From Mangifera indica (lineage: Eukaryota > Streptophyta > Magnoliopsida > Sapindales > Anacardiaceae), in assembly GCF_011075055.1 (NCBI RefSeq), contig NC_058137.1, positions 23,979,463-24,043,462 on the forward strand: 64,000 nt of DNA, read 5' to 3'. A program made the position numbers and the translations under genes. A model generated the notes under the pieces. It saw only the letters and a list, made by a program, of their open reading frames with translations. It had not been told where the DNA came from and ran no database searches. Below are positions 45,951 through 58,139 of this stretch, one piece after another (within the stretch, counting starts at the first letter, position 1; each line of letters opens with the position of its first letter).

Positions 45951-48900
45951 ATGATAATCAAGAGGAAATTGAAATCTCAAATGCCGGGTTTGAAACGGTG
46001 TAAACTCGGCCTCTCGGCGAAAGAGGATGATGAAAACTCAGCAAAGAGGAAGAAACGGAAAACGAATGGTTACTATCCTCTTAATCTGCTTGGTGAGGTG
46101 GCTGCCGATATACTTCCGGTCAGTTTTCATGGAATTCTTGACGGGGCTCTGGCTGAGAAGGGATTTGCTGCCTCTTGGTTTTCTGAATTATTGTGTTCTC
46201 CAGATGAGGTGGTGTCGGAGTCGAAGGTGTCAGATTCGGGGAAAGTGAAGAAGCAGCCAGTGGAGGTTTCAAGGCCGCCGTTGGTGAGAACTTCACGGGG
46301 AAGAGTTCAGGTACTTCCTTCACGGTTTAATGATTCGGTTATGGAGAATTGGAAGAAGGAGAGTAAGACTAGCTTGCGTGATTATAGTTTTGATGATGAG
46401 GCTGAATGTAAAAAGGAGAAATTTAGTTTTAAAACACCTAAGAGTTGTAATCACAGCGTGAAGAGTAAATTGAAAGAAGATAAAATTCGGTGTAAGAGTC
46501 GTAGGTATGGTACATTGTGTGAAGAAGAGGAGGGGGATCGAGTTGGATTTAGTAAGCGTTTCGATATTAGGAAGTACTCAAGTTCTCGAAGTTCCTTGAC
46601 GTCATTACATCAACAACAGTTGGTTGATGTTTATAATGACAAGTGCCAACCTGAGGAAATTGTTGATTTGACGACTGAGGAGGGTTTTTTAAATGGTGAG
46701 AGAAAAGATGACGGGTTATATGGGCCAGAGGACTTTTATTCGTGTGATATAGTGTGGGCAAAGTCAGGGGTGAACTACCCATTTTGGCCAGCTATTGTAA
46801 TTGATCCAATGACTCAAGCGCCGGAGCTTGTTTTGAGGTCTTGCATACCTGATGCAGCTTGTGTGATGTTTTTGGGGCATGCGGGGAATGAAAATCAAAG
46901 GGTATAGATTGATTTATATGTTTATCCTTTTCAGTTTTTGAGCCTCTATGATGTTATTACTATGTTTAGGATGTTTTGGCTTTGAATTGTGGTGCATTCA
47001 ATGATCAATAAGCAGGATTATGCCTGGGTCAAACGAGGAATGATATTTCCATTTGTAGACTTCATGAGCAGGTGGGTAGCATTGTCGTTCATGTAATGTT
47101 TTAATTAATGGTCAGTTTGTGCTTAGGTGCAATTTTGCTTGATATAGGTTCCAACAGCAGTCTGAATTGATTGATTGCAACCCCAGTGACTTCCAGATGG
47201 CACTCGAAGAGGCTGTTTTGGCAGATCAGGGCTTTATAGAAAAGGTGATGAATGATATAAACATGGCAGCTGGGAACCCTACTTATGATGAATCCACTCA
47301 TTGTTGGGTTCAAGAGACTACTGGTTCAAACCGATATCTGGACTATCCCCTTTCTAACAGGGCAAGTGTCTATGTCTTGTTATCCCTTTCTCTACCTTAT
47401 TCTTTCTAACTTCTAGTAACTGCATCAATGGAATCACTTGCCATACCTCAGCCAACCCTGAATTACTTAATTCTTGTATGTATGATAGCTACCTCAAACT
47501 TGCTTGGACATCATATTGTAGAATCCTAAAATGATGATAGTGATTAAAATCTGTCTGGTTTCTGGAATCATGTGACCAAAATTTTTAGGGTCATTTAAGA
47601 GATGTTCTTCATTTTTATTTTTTACAAATGCTCAATAAAAAAAAGCTGCTATAATAACATTTTTATTCTCTTTTCTTTCGTCATTTTCTGAAACACACTT
47701 TTGCTAATTGTTATCTGTGATTTAAATCAAGAAATGGCCTAAAACTCTGAAACATCTTTTCATTTTGAAATTTTTGGACATTTTGTTGGTTGTGTTCTAA
47801 GAAAAATATTTCTTTTTTTTCTATCAAATTTAAATTTATTTCTCTCTATTTGGGAGGTTTCATTTATTTAGGAAGCATTACAATTTTACACTATAGTTTT
47901 AAAAATTTTGTTTATGTTATCATTTAAGGAACCAGTTGGAGGGTGGCCTTCAATTTTCAAGAAATAAATTCCTGCCTTAGCAATCTTTATATTGAATAGT
48001 TTTATCAGTGCAGGGTGTTTTTGGAAAAAGTAAAGATACAAGACCTTGTGATGGCTGTGGCAGGAGCCTCCCTTTTAAATCAAATAAGAAAATGAAGGGT
48101 TCAACTATTAAGGGCCAATTTTTGTGTAAAACATGTGCTAAGGTTCTTGCCAGCTTTATTATCATCTTGCTTACCTTATTAAAGTTTAATGTGCAATATT
48201 ATAATTCAAGTTGTTTTCTGCTTGTTCGTTGTATTCCTCACAACTACATGCATTGTAATGCCAGTTAACAGAATCAAAACATTTTTGTGGCATATGCAAG
48301 AAAGTTTGGAACCATTATGACAGTGGGACTTGGGTGAGGCAATTTACTATCTATTTAGAGTTGTGGTTTTTTCCTTTTTGTTCTTCTTGAATGCAATGGT
48401 AAATTTCTATTTATTTATTGTTTGTATCTCCTCACTGGACTAGGTGCGCTGTGATGGTTGCAAAGTTTGGGTGCATGCGGCATGTGACAAAATTTCTGGC
48501 AGCCATTTTAAGGTCAGTTCATCATGTATAAAATATTGTATAAATGTCATGTTCTACCGGCAAGTTCAGAGCATGAATTCAGACTCCCTTGACTAGGTTT
48601 TTTTTTCCTCCGTTTCTGAAGGATCTGGTGGGCACTGATTATTACTGCCCTGCTTGCAAAGCAAAATTTCACTTTGACTTATCAGATTCGGAAAAATGGC
48701 AGTCAAAAGTCAAGTAAGGAATTTATTTCATCTATATTTAACAATTATTTTTTAGCTCAAAATCATTCTATTTTTGAGCAATATGTGATCTGATATTTGT
48801 TTGTAGTTAGTTGTTTTCCTTTGCATCAATACCTGATGATTTTACATCTATAAGCCATGATCTTGTATATTTTACCTGAAAAATTGTGCGGCCTTCTGAT

Positions 48901-51900
48901 TGAAGTTGGATGCTTTGTTAGACCATTCTATATCTAATGATTCTAGAGTCTTTGATACAGATTCAACAAAAACAATGGTCAATTGGCACTACCCAATAAG
49001 GTCACTGTTCTTTGCTCAGGCGTGGAAGGCATATATTATCCAAGTCTTCACTCGTAAGGAAAAATTAATTAATGGCTTTTAGTATCTTATAATGACTAGT
49101 GAATCTTTCGGGGCCTTTAGCTTCTTTACCTAGAAAAGTCTGTGTGTTCTAAGTTCAAATTTATATTTTCTGTTTCAGAGTTGTATGCAAGTGTGGGTCT
49201 TGTGGAGCAGGAAACCTAGCTCTCAGTGAATGGGAAAGACATACAGGCTCCAAATTGAGAAATTGGCGGATTAGCATTAGGGTGAAAGGTTCCATGCTAC
49301 CACTAGAACAATGGGTTTGTACAGTAATACTTTAATTATTTCTAATTTCATTCATATTGCTTATCGCTTGGTCAAGTTCATGTATCTAGATGTTCAGCTT
49401 GTTTCATTTAAAGGTTTTTTAGGCTAATTCTTATCATTCTTGAAATAGTATCTAGCTTTGAAGATCTGTGAAGCTGAAATTTATTATGGCGCTTACTGAT
49501 CATATGATGTAAAATAGGTTGAAAATTAACATGAAAAATACAGATATCTCTGGCATTCAACTCTCATGCTCCATTTTTGGAGCATTCGTATTGTAAATTT
49601 TGCCCCTGCATGGCTGCCCTCTTCTTTCCCTGCAAAATGCCTCAACTTATTTTGGAAAAAAGTAAATGTTCTTGTTTGACCTTGCAGATGTTGAATTTGG
49701 CAGAGCTCCATGAAAATGCTCTGGTTTCAGCCAAACCTCTTAAGCGACCCTCTATAAAAGGGCGGAGGCAGAAGTTGCTGGCTTTTTTGCGTGGTACTTT
49801 TGGGCTTCAAAATATATGATTTGAAAATTAGACGAATTAAATGGTTACTTATTTTTTGTTGCACTGATCAAAGATTTCTTGTTGATTGTATTAATTCTAT
49901 TTCTGCTGTCACAGAGAAATACGAACCTGTTTATGCTAAATGGACAACAGAACGCTGTGCTGTATGCAGATGGGTTGAAGATTGGGACTACAACAAAATC
50001 ATTATCTGCAACAGGTACTTTTATGGGACTTGTCTTATTTCATAGTGATTTAGCACCATTCATGGGCACCTAATACATTGGTGTTGCATGGCTCTGAGAT
50101 TGGACAATGTGGCATTATTCTGACAGTGACACTTTGATGGTATCACCATCATGCTTTACATACTCTGGTGCTAACTGTGGCATCTTGCACTTACACTTGC
50201 ATTTGGGCTGTCGGCCACATTTTTACAGTGTAGTATTGTATAATGATATTTTAACAGAAATTTTTGCTTTAGAAATTTTGCCAAAAGGAAGTCCTTTTTG
50301 CTGGCAGGTGATTTTAATATTTGTATGTTCTTTCTGCTAGAATGTAAATGATGTTTTGGTATGTATATGTCTATCAGTTGTCAAATAGCAGTACATCAAG
50401 AATGCTATGGGGCAAGAAATGTTCAGGATTTTACTTCATGGGTTTGCAAAGCCTGTGAAACACCTGATATTAAGCGGGAGTGTTGTCTTTGTCCTGTAAA
50501 AGGTGAGTCCTGTTGGAATTTCGTGTGTTAGCAATATTTTTATGTGTTTAGGTTTTTTCTGTGTAGTATGATACCAAATTAAGCACCTGTACCTATTTCT
50601 TGTGGTGTCAAACTGAATTTTCACTATAACCTTATATTCTGCTTGTCCAACAATTTCCAATCATCTGGCTTGAGCCTGAAATAACTGCTCAATTACTTGC
50701 AATGACTAAAGTTGTGAAATAAGTACATATTCTCCCTTGAAGATGATTTTGGAACTCCTTTTCTGCAACTTCTTTGCCAAAAGGTGTCATTTTGTGTGGA
50801 GATTATTTCTGAAGCAATAATATTGCTATTTAGAGTTGGTTCATTGACCTTATTATGGTTATACATCTGTATTTCTTTCTCATCAGGCGGTGCTTTAAAG
50901 CCAACTGATGTTGATACGTTGTGGGTTCATGTGACCTGTGCATGGTTCCAACCTGAAGTCTCATTTGCAAGTGATGAGAAGATGGAGCCTGCTCTTGGGA
51001 TCCTAAGTATTCCATCAAATTCTTTTGTTAAGGTAAAGCGTTTCGAGTATTACATCAAATTCTTTTCTTTGATGGAGCCTGCTCATTTGTATTCAGTAAT
51101 CAAACCTATGCCATTATGGAAAACCAACCCAAATCTCCTCCCAGTTTTATTGAATAAAGAAATAAAAAATTATTTTGAAAAGCATTTTTTATTTGATGAC
51201 CGAGAGAAACAAGTGGACTCTGCCTACAAACAATACATATTGTTAATTATCTTTTTAAGAAATATATGAGAGCTTAAAAATGCCTTTCTCAATAGTCCAT
51301 GTATGTTTGGAACCACACATCTAGATATGAATCAGATGACCCAGTATGCACCATTTTTTCAATCATATTTCTCAACAACCCTTGTTACTAAGTTTATGCT
51401 GTGATGCAAGGATTTTTTGAGAATGGAGTAGATTAATATAACTAATGCATTCTAAAATTATCTTGTTTCAGATTTGTGTCATTTGTAAGCAAATTCATGG
51501 TTCGTGCACACAATGTTGCAAGTGTTCCACTTATTATCATGCAATGTGTGCATCAAGGGCTGGGTACCGGATGGAGGTGGGTTGCTCAGTGCTTCTTGTT
51601 TCTAATCATAGTTGCTTGAAATTATTGTTTGCTTTGTTGCCTTTGTAAAATTTTCATGATTTGAAAGTATCAATGATCATATTTATTATTTCTCATTTCT
51701 AGTCTTAATTCTAATGGTTGTTATATAAAACTAAAAAGAATGAAATAATGTTTAAAGTAAAATTGAAACAGCATGAAAATTCTCCTAAAACAAAAGATAT
51801 ATATTTTGCTTAAGGTATGGACAAGCCCGTGATATTGCACCAATAATGGGATGGATTTATGAAATTGCAAAAAATGATGCTAAGCACTTAAACATTAATG

Positions 51901-54900
51901 TGTAAATGTAACCCCTCATTTTATTTTTTAAGTTTTTGTTACATTTAATTTGGTCTCCAGCAACTCTTGCTTAATGCATCTTTTTGTCTCAAATCAAATA
52001 GCTGATCTCATTCAATAATCATTGTGTTCATCTATATTATTTAAAATGCAGTTACACTCTTTGGAGAAAAATGGAAGGCAAATCACAAAAATGGTGTCTT
52101 ATTGCGCCTATCACAGGTTTGCCTTCACTGCTTTGGAAAGTGCCATATTTATATGGAAATATTTGTGTGTATCTAATTCTTTGCTCATCTCCATGATTTC
52201 TTTTGGATGCAGGGCTCCAAATCCAGATACTGTTTTAATTATCCAAACTCCTCTAGGTGTCTTCTCCGCCAAAAACCTTATTCAAAATAAGAAGAAGACT
52301 GGATCAAGACTTATTTCATCTAACAGAGTAAAACTCAAAGAGGCTTCCCCAGGGGAATCTATTGAGATTGAGCCATTCTCTGCTGCAAGGTGCCGAGTAT
52401 TTAAAAGATTGAATAATAACAAGAAGGTAGCTTACATTTTTATATCTAATGTATTTATTCAATGAAATATGATCAAAGTGTTTGACATGCAACAATGCTT
52501 GACTTGTTTTTTGTAATGCATATTCATTTGATGAAATTTTGCATGATTTTGTCACATTGTGTAGCTTAAAATAGCTATGTGTTGGCTTAGATGTAACTTA
52601 ATTGAAATAGAGTTGTGTTTGTGATGAATTGGTGATGCATGTAGGTATGCCGAATTGATTAAAAAAGGAGTTGTTTTGAGTCCAATTTTGTGCAACCTGG
52701 AACATGCACTTTATGAACCGTTTTGGCCTTGTTTGGTGTTTTTGCACAATTTGGTTAAATTTTAGCCTAATGTTTAGTGTTTTTGCATTGAATAGTTAGT
52801 TTATCATGTTCACATTGTGCATGTTTTGGTGCACAAAATGAGGGCTGAACATGTTGCATAATTTGCTAAATTGTCTGTTCAAAATGGCAGCATACATTAG
52901 TGCAGATTAGGTCCAAGGGTTAACCAACACATGACAGTTTCAGGCCTAAGCATGTTATCCTTTTTTTTTACTTCCACGTTTTGGTGAATGATCAAGCAAT
53001 TATAGAATCCAGAGGCTTAGTTCCTAGAATATTTTAGTTTAAAAAAATTTCTATTTGTAGTGTACATTATGTCCAAAGGGTGCTAGTTGGTTTTGTTCTC
53101 CTGTGATTTTTTTATATTGTTATTGAATTTTTATTTTAAGGGTTGTGGGATCTTGAGGTTGATTTTGGAATTGCTTTTGGAAGAGTTCTGTAAATATTCC
53201 CTGCTAATGATCAACCTAAAAAATGATCTTATGACTCTGGTTGGTTAATTGGAAGTAGAAAACCCAAAGTTTTTTTAATAGGAAAGTAGAACTTGAAGAA
53301 TTATTCTTTCTTTTATTCATTATCAAAATCAAACCAAGGATGAATATCTGTTTCGATAGATTACATTAGGAATGTTTAACAATGTACTAGTAAGAGAAGA
53401 TAGTCCTAAAAAGACATGCATCCTGATTTAGTTTTCCTTATAACTTTTAACATATCATATATGAATTGCAGTTTATCCTTACGGCTATTATAAAACTTGT
53501 GTGGTATCATATTCATGAAGTGTGGTTATCCATATTATTATGGCAAAACTTCTGTGGTATCATTCATGAATGCTCTTTTTTTTTTTTCATCTTTGTATGC
53601 TTAAGCTAATTGCTCAGTCATCTTCCATTTTTGTGTCTTATAATGTTTTGAAAATTTTTTCTGTTTTACTAAGTATGTATACTCTTCATTATAATTTTGT
53701 TTCTGTTTACTAGAGAGCCAAAGAAGAAGCCACTTCTCACCAAGTGATGGGACCTTGCCATCATCCTTTTATCACAATACAATGTTTGAATTCATTCAGA
53801 GTAAATGTCTTCTCATTTTTGCAATGAGATATGTTTACTTAATTTGCTCTTTAAATTATTTTGCTAATAATAAAGTTCTCTCCTTTCTGCTTATTTTCTA
53901 TCCCTCCTACAGGTGGTAGAGGAACCTAAAACTTTTTCCTCTTTTCGTGAACGGCTTTACCACTTGCAGGCAAATATTTATCTTGATCATTTTATCCTAT
54001 TATAACTCATTGAGCTGTCTTTCTAACTATTTTTTGGGTACACATCTCTTCAGAGAACTGAAAATAACCGGGCTTGCTTTGGTAGATCTGGAATACATGG
54101 CTGGGGCCTCTTTGCGCGTAGAAATATTCAAGAAGGAGAAATGGTATGTGAATTAAATTCTCAACAATTTATGATTTTTTAACATGCATGTCTCTTTTCT
54201 GTTGAAGTGCTTGTTTGCTGAAGAAACTTTCTCTGAGTTCAATTTCTTTTGTTCCTATGTGGTCTATGGATCTTTGGTGTCATTGAAGGTCCAATCCAAT
54301 GTCCTGGAATTCATGTACTGTTTTTTACAAGCATCACGAAATGTATTTGATGTACCATATCAGAGGTCCTAGCTTTCACAAAGATAATCCTTGTTAGTGA
54401 ATTAGAAGGCTGCTTGATTCCATTTCCAATACGTGTAAAGGTAAATCTGGGCGCTGTGAATGATTTAAGCATGATATACAGGAACCCTGATTATTGTAGA
54501 TTTTTGTGTAAAAAATAATTCTAGAAACCATGTGTGAATGGAACATATCATTTGTTTGTATTTGTCATGATGTGGTTACTTTAAACAGATTAACAGCCAT
54601 GTGCTTTCTTCAGGTTCTCGAGTATCGTGGTGAACAGGTGAGGCGCAGTGTTGCAGACTTGAGAGAGGTCTGCTACAGATTAGAAGGAAAAGACTGCTAT
54701 GTGAGTTAACTCTCCTATGATCTTGTAATCTGCAAATGATTCTCTTTATGCTGAATGAACAAGTTACGATAGTGTTGAGTTGTGTCCTGAGTTGACTCCT
54801 TTGGCAACATTGAAAAAACATGACATGACCCTAAAACAACAAACAGTGTATCCTGCGAAAGAATCACTTGTAATTGGCATTTTTCTAATTTCCCCTTTTC

Positions 54901-55410
54901 TTATGAGATAAATTGTAGTGAGCTATTATCTTGCAGCTTTTCAAGATCAGTGAAGAGGTAGTTGTAGATGCCACCGATAAAGGAAACATAGCACGCTTAA
55001 TCAATCATTCGGTGAGTTATATGATGCAGGATTTAACCTCTTTGCTATGAATCTGGTAGCTACATGTTTCTATACCATTTATCATGCATTAGATTATATT
55101 TTTTTCATGGGTCCTAAATTTCCCTTTGTAATTACAGTGTATGCCAAATTGCTACGCAAGGATTATGAGTGTAGGTGATGATGAGAGTCGGATTGTCCTC
55201 ATTGCTAAGACTAATGTATCTGCGGGTGATGAGCTAACGTATGTCTTCTCCCCTTCTCTGTCAAAATTTTTTTCAAGGATATTCACTACTCTTATTGATG
55301 ATGTTATCATCTTTGTCAGGTATGACTACTTATTTGATCCTGATGAGCCGGATGAATCCAAAGTCCTGTGTTTATGTAAAGCACCAAATTGTCGAAAATT
55401 CATGAATTAG
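45951..55410 (+). CDS. ATX4: trithorax-like H3K4 methyltransferase, ATX3/4/5 group
   Basis: Twenty-two exons give 1054 residues (family about 1020-1045): 45951-46901, 47016-47071, 47148-47361, 48014-48142, 48265-48333, 48444-48512, 48622-48713, 49179-49314, 49688-49793, 49915-50014, 50378-50502, 50887-51032, 51472-51576, 52052-52116, 52213-52426, 53714-53800, 53913-53969, 54054-54143, 54614-54700, 54937-55011, 55138-55238, 55320-55410. Domains in order: [12 protein letters not shown] start; basic region; PWWP (about 262-345, [11 protein letters not shown]); PHD (about 418-515); second PHD plus extended PHD (about 622-800, [20 protein letters not shown]); SET (about 918-1035, [34 protein letters not shown]); post-[16 protein letters not shown]. 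From the family: nuclear enzyme adding methyl groups to H3K4, supporting transcription. All reading phases fit. Introns 3 and 17 need GC donors. ATX3, ATX4 and ATX5 cannot be separated by eye. Confidence 0.95.
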
Positions 55411-55764
55411 GATACATATACACACAGCAAAGTCATTGTTTCTCCTCAAGGAGCACTAACCCAAATCCCGTGGGGTCTCACAGTCATACTGAAATTGTAA
55501 ATTTTGTCAGAAAAAAAAGTCTTTTCCCTTTTTTCTTTTAAATTTGTTGTAGGTTTTAAACACTTCCCATGCTTAATAAAAAACAATAGAGTTTGCTTGC
55601 TGTCATGATGTGGCTTCAGACACTTTCATTTACAAAATTAGAATGCTAACCCAATCTACTGACTGGTCTAGACAGTCAATTTAGAATTACTGCCACAAGG
55701 TGAACAAATCTTTGTCTGCTGAACAGGAGAGCCCACGCCCTGTAATTTCTGTCATTAATTCTTT
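55411..55764 (+). other. 3' UTR of the ATX gene
   Basis: The sequence after the stop codon includes ttaataaaaaacaat (about 55575), a plausible polyadenylation region. No other feature. Confidence 0.5.
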
Positions 55765-56010
55765 TTGTGTATTTGTAAGAAATTCTCATCTTTGATTTAT
55801 TTAAAACTCTGTAATAACACATTCTCTGGTCATATCGACCAATTCGCGCCATCTAATTCATTTGAGCATGCTTATTTGGATAATAACAAGTTAAGTGGTT
55901 CAATTCCAACTTCCATATTCAAACTTGTGAAGCTAACTTATATCTTGATCTTTCTCCAAGTAACTTCAGTGGCACTATCCAACTGGACATGCTACTACTA
56001 CTCTAAAAGC
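55765..56010 (+). pseudogene. LRR receptor-like protein fragment
   Basis: The plus strand reads LKLCNNTFSGHIDQF, then AYLDNNKLSGSIPTSIFKLV, two leucine-rich repeats of the plant extracellular type (LxxNxLSGxIPxS). A frameshift follows; in the next frame the sequence continues LDLSPSNFSGTIQLD before a stop. No signal peptide, membrane segment or kinase is attached. It is the remains of a receptor-like protein gene (the Ve/Cf type by repeat style). Confidence 0.7.
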
Positions 56011-56737
56011 CTCCAGGAGATTTGTCTTTCTTATCATTTACCTCCGACACTCTGTTAAAAAGGCACATAATATGGAGTCTGATCAGATTATGTGCATGTA
56101 GCTGTACTGATTAAGAAGAAAAAATTGATATTCATTGTGACAATTTGTGGGTATGATCAATTCAGATTAAAAGTAGAAACAGCAACAGTTAAATTTAAAT
56201 ATTTACTTATTGGAGAGGCAAAAATTTAAAGAGAAGAGGATAATAAACTTTAGTTTCCATAAGATACCGCCGTAGAATTGCACGAATAAGCATAGTTCTG
56301 TAGGAACAGGGGAGCTTTTATAATTTTCTCTTTTGGGCTTTTTTTTATTTAAACATTGCATTTACAAATATATCACTTGGGCAAACCAGTAGTGTAGAGA
56401 AGTTCATACAGACATAGAGCAGATTTTGGACTTCAACTTTCAGTAGTTTACTGGGATTTGGGAGTCCTCTGTGCTTCCATTACAGAATAGTTTATTACCA
56501 TAAGCAAATTTGTGGGAATTTAGCATTTCAAGTGAATGACACTTGATTCAACTTGTAAATGCACTTGAAGAAGAAGGTCCATGATGAATTGCCAATATGG
56601 TTCTTACTTCTACAACTTCAATAGGGAAAGCTGCAATGCAGCACCAATTTCATGATAAATCTTTTGCTGATAGAATAGGAAAAAGCTCATCAACTTTGCA
56701 ACTTATTTTACCAAAAGGACTTTGGAGAAGTGGAGTT
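56011..56737. other. intergenic, no gene seen
   Basis: No supported feature. A short frame at 56597-56782 lacks motifs. Confidence 0.35.
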
Positions 56738-57177
56738 TTTTTTTTTTTTTGGGTCAAAAACTTGATTTCACCTAAGGGGTAATGAAATTTCAAAGTCTCA
56801 CTTTTCAATTTTTAAAAACTAAAACACTCATCTATGAGTCAAATTTGATTAAAAAATTTCAATTAAGTTTAAAGGTAAAATGGTTATTTTAATAATATTA
56901 TTAAAAATATATATAATTTATTAATTTTTCCATGTATGTTTTAAAAACTAATAAATTTATCACTTTCAAAAAGTTTTTCAGTTTTAAAAAATTACATCTC
57001 CTCTCCTTCAAACCTAAAGTTTTTTTTTTCCATTGTGTTTGCGACGCCCTCTTTTCACTCTAAACCGTTATTGGTGTTGGTTCACATTTCCCTACCCTAA
57101 ATCATCTTGCATCCAACAAAGTCTTCTAATAAATGAATTTTCAAAGCAGGAGAAGAGTTTACTTAAGTCAATAAAAC
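56738..57177. repeat. truncated foldback-element left end
   Basis: The sequence gggtcaaaaacttgatttca, followed by caaagtctcacttttcaatt, aacactcatctatgagtcaa, gtttaaaggtaaaatggtta and cctaaagttttttttttcca, follows the order of left-arm phrases in copies E, F and G. The right arm is missing. Confidence 0.45.
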
Positions 57178-57330
57178 TATATGTATCCACTTTGAATACA
57201 CACTTAATATATATTATCATGTGATTGAATGATTTGAATTAAGGATAAAATAACACTCAATTACATAATAATACACATAAATATATGTTTATTTGTATAT
57301 TTAAAATGAGTATGTATAATATTGCTTTAT
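57178..57330. repeat. small MITE with 'TATCCACTTTGAATAC' ends
   Basis: The left end tatatgtatccactttgaat and the right end in reverse, attatacatactcattttaa, enclose the core gtgattgaatgatttgaatt and caattacataataatacaca. It is closely related to the copy at 13810-13968. It is inserted at the end of the truncated foldback element. Confidence 0.6.
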
Positions 57331-58139
57331 GTACTTTATATTTGAAAGCTGTCAAAAAGTTATTCAAGAGAGAAAAAATAAGGTTTATCAAAAATTAAAT
57401 AAAAGAAAAATTATCAAAAATTAAGACAGAAAAAATGGATAAACTATCATTATCAATGAAAAATTATTGAAGAAGATGAAAAATCATCAAAAAAATAGAT
57501 CTGTTAATAACTATTTAAGAACTTAATGAATCAAAATGACTCAATTTGAATTTGAGTTTGCACTACCCTAGTTTGAGTTTAAATTTGTTTGAGCCGCACT
57601 TGAGCCAAAACCATCTTCGAACCATCCTATCTAAGCTACATCACTAATATGCAAAAAGACGTTGATTCTGACCCTTAATTTCGCTTTCAATACTTGCATT
57701 ATTATTTTTCTTTTCTTTCGGTTTCATTTTGATGCTAAAGTTTATGTGCATTAATTGGACTTTTCTTACCTTTTTTATTTTCTAAATGCATCAGTGCGTA
57801 TGTCATCTTTAACTTGGAAGAATTGAACAGGACAGTTGCCCTCAATTTCGAACACAAAGCACCCAGAACCACTTCAAAGAACAAGGTAACAATCATTTTC
57901 GAACATCAAAAACTAAAATGTTACTGGAAGAAATATATAGTTCAAGACACAGCGGTATAACAAGGTGAAACTTCAAGCATTGTTCCTCTAAAATGATCTC
58001 TAAAACCAAAAATAAACATTCTGACACAGACACTGAAGGTAACGACATAAATTAAGAACACATAACCAAGGGCAGCAAAATTTATGCTTTAAATAGTTTG
58101 ACAGTCACTTAATCCTTGCCGAAATAATTAAATCTTCGC
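57331..58139 (-). other. spacer and 3' UTR of eEF2
   Basis: AT-rich DNA with a ctcaagct-type repeat fragment at 57535-57620. From about 57840 to 58139 the composition is more even, and this is the likely 3' UTR of eEF2 read on the minus strand. No other gene. Confidence 0.45.
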
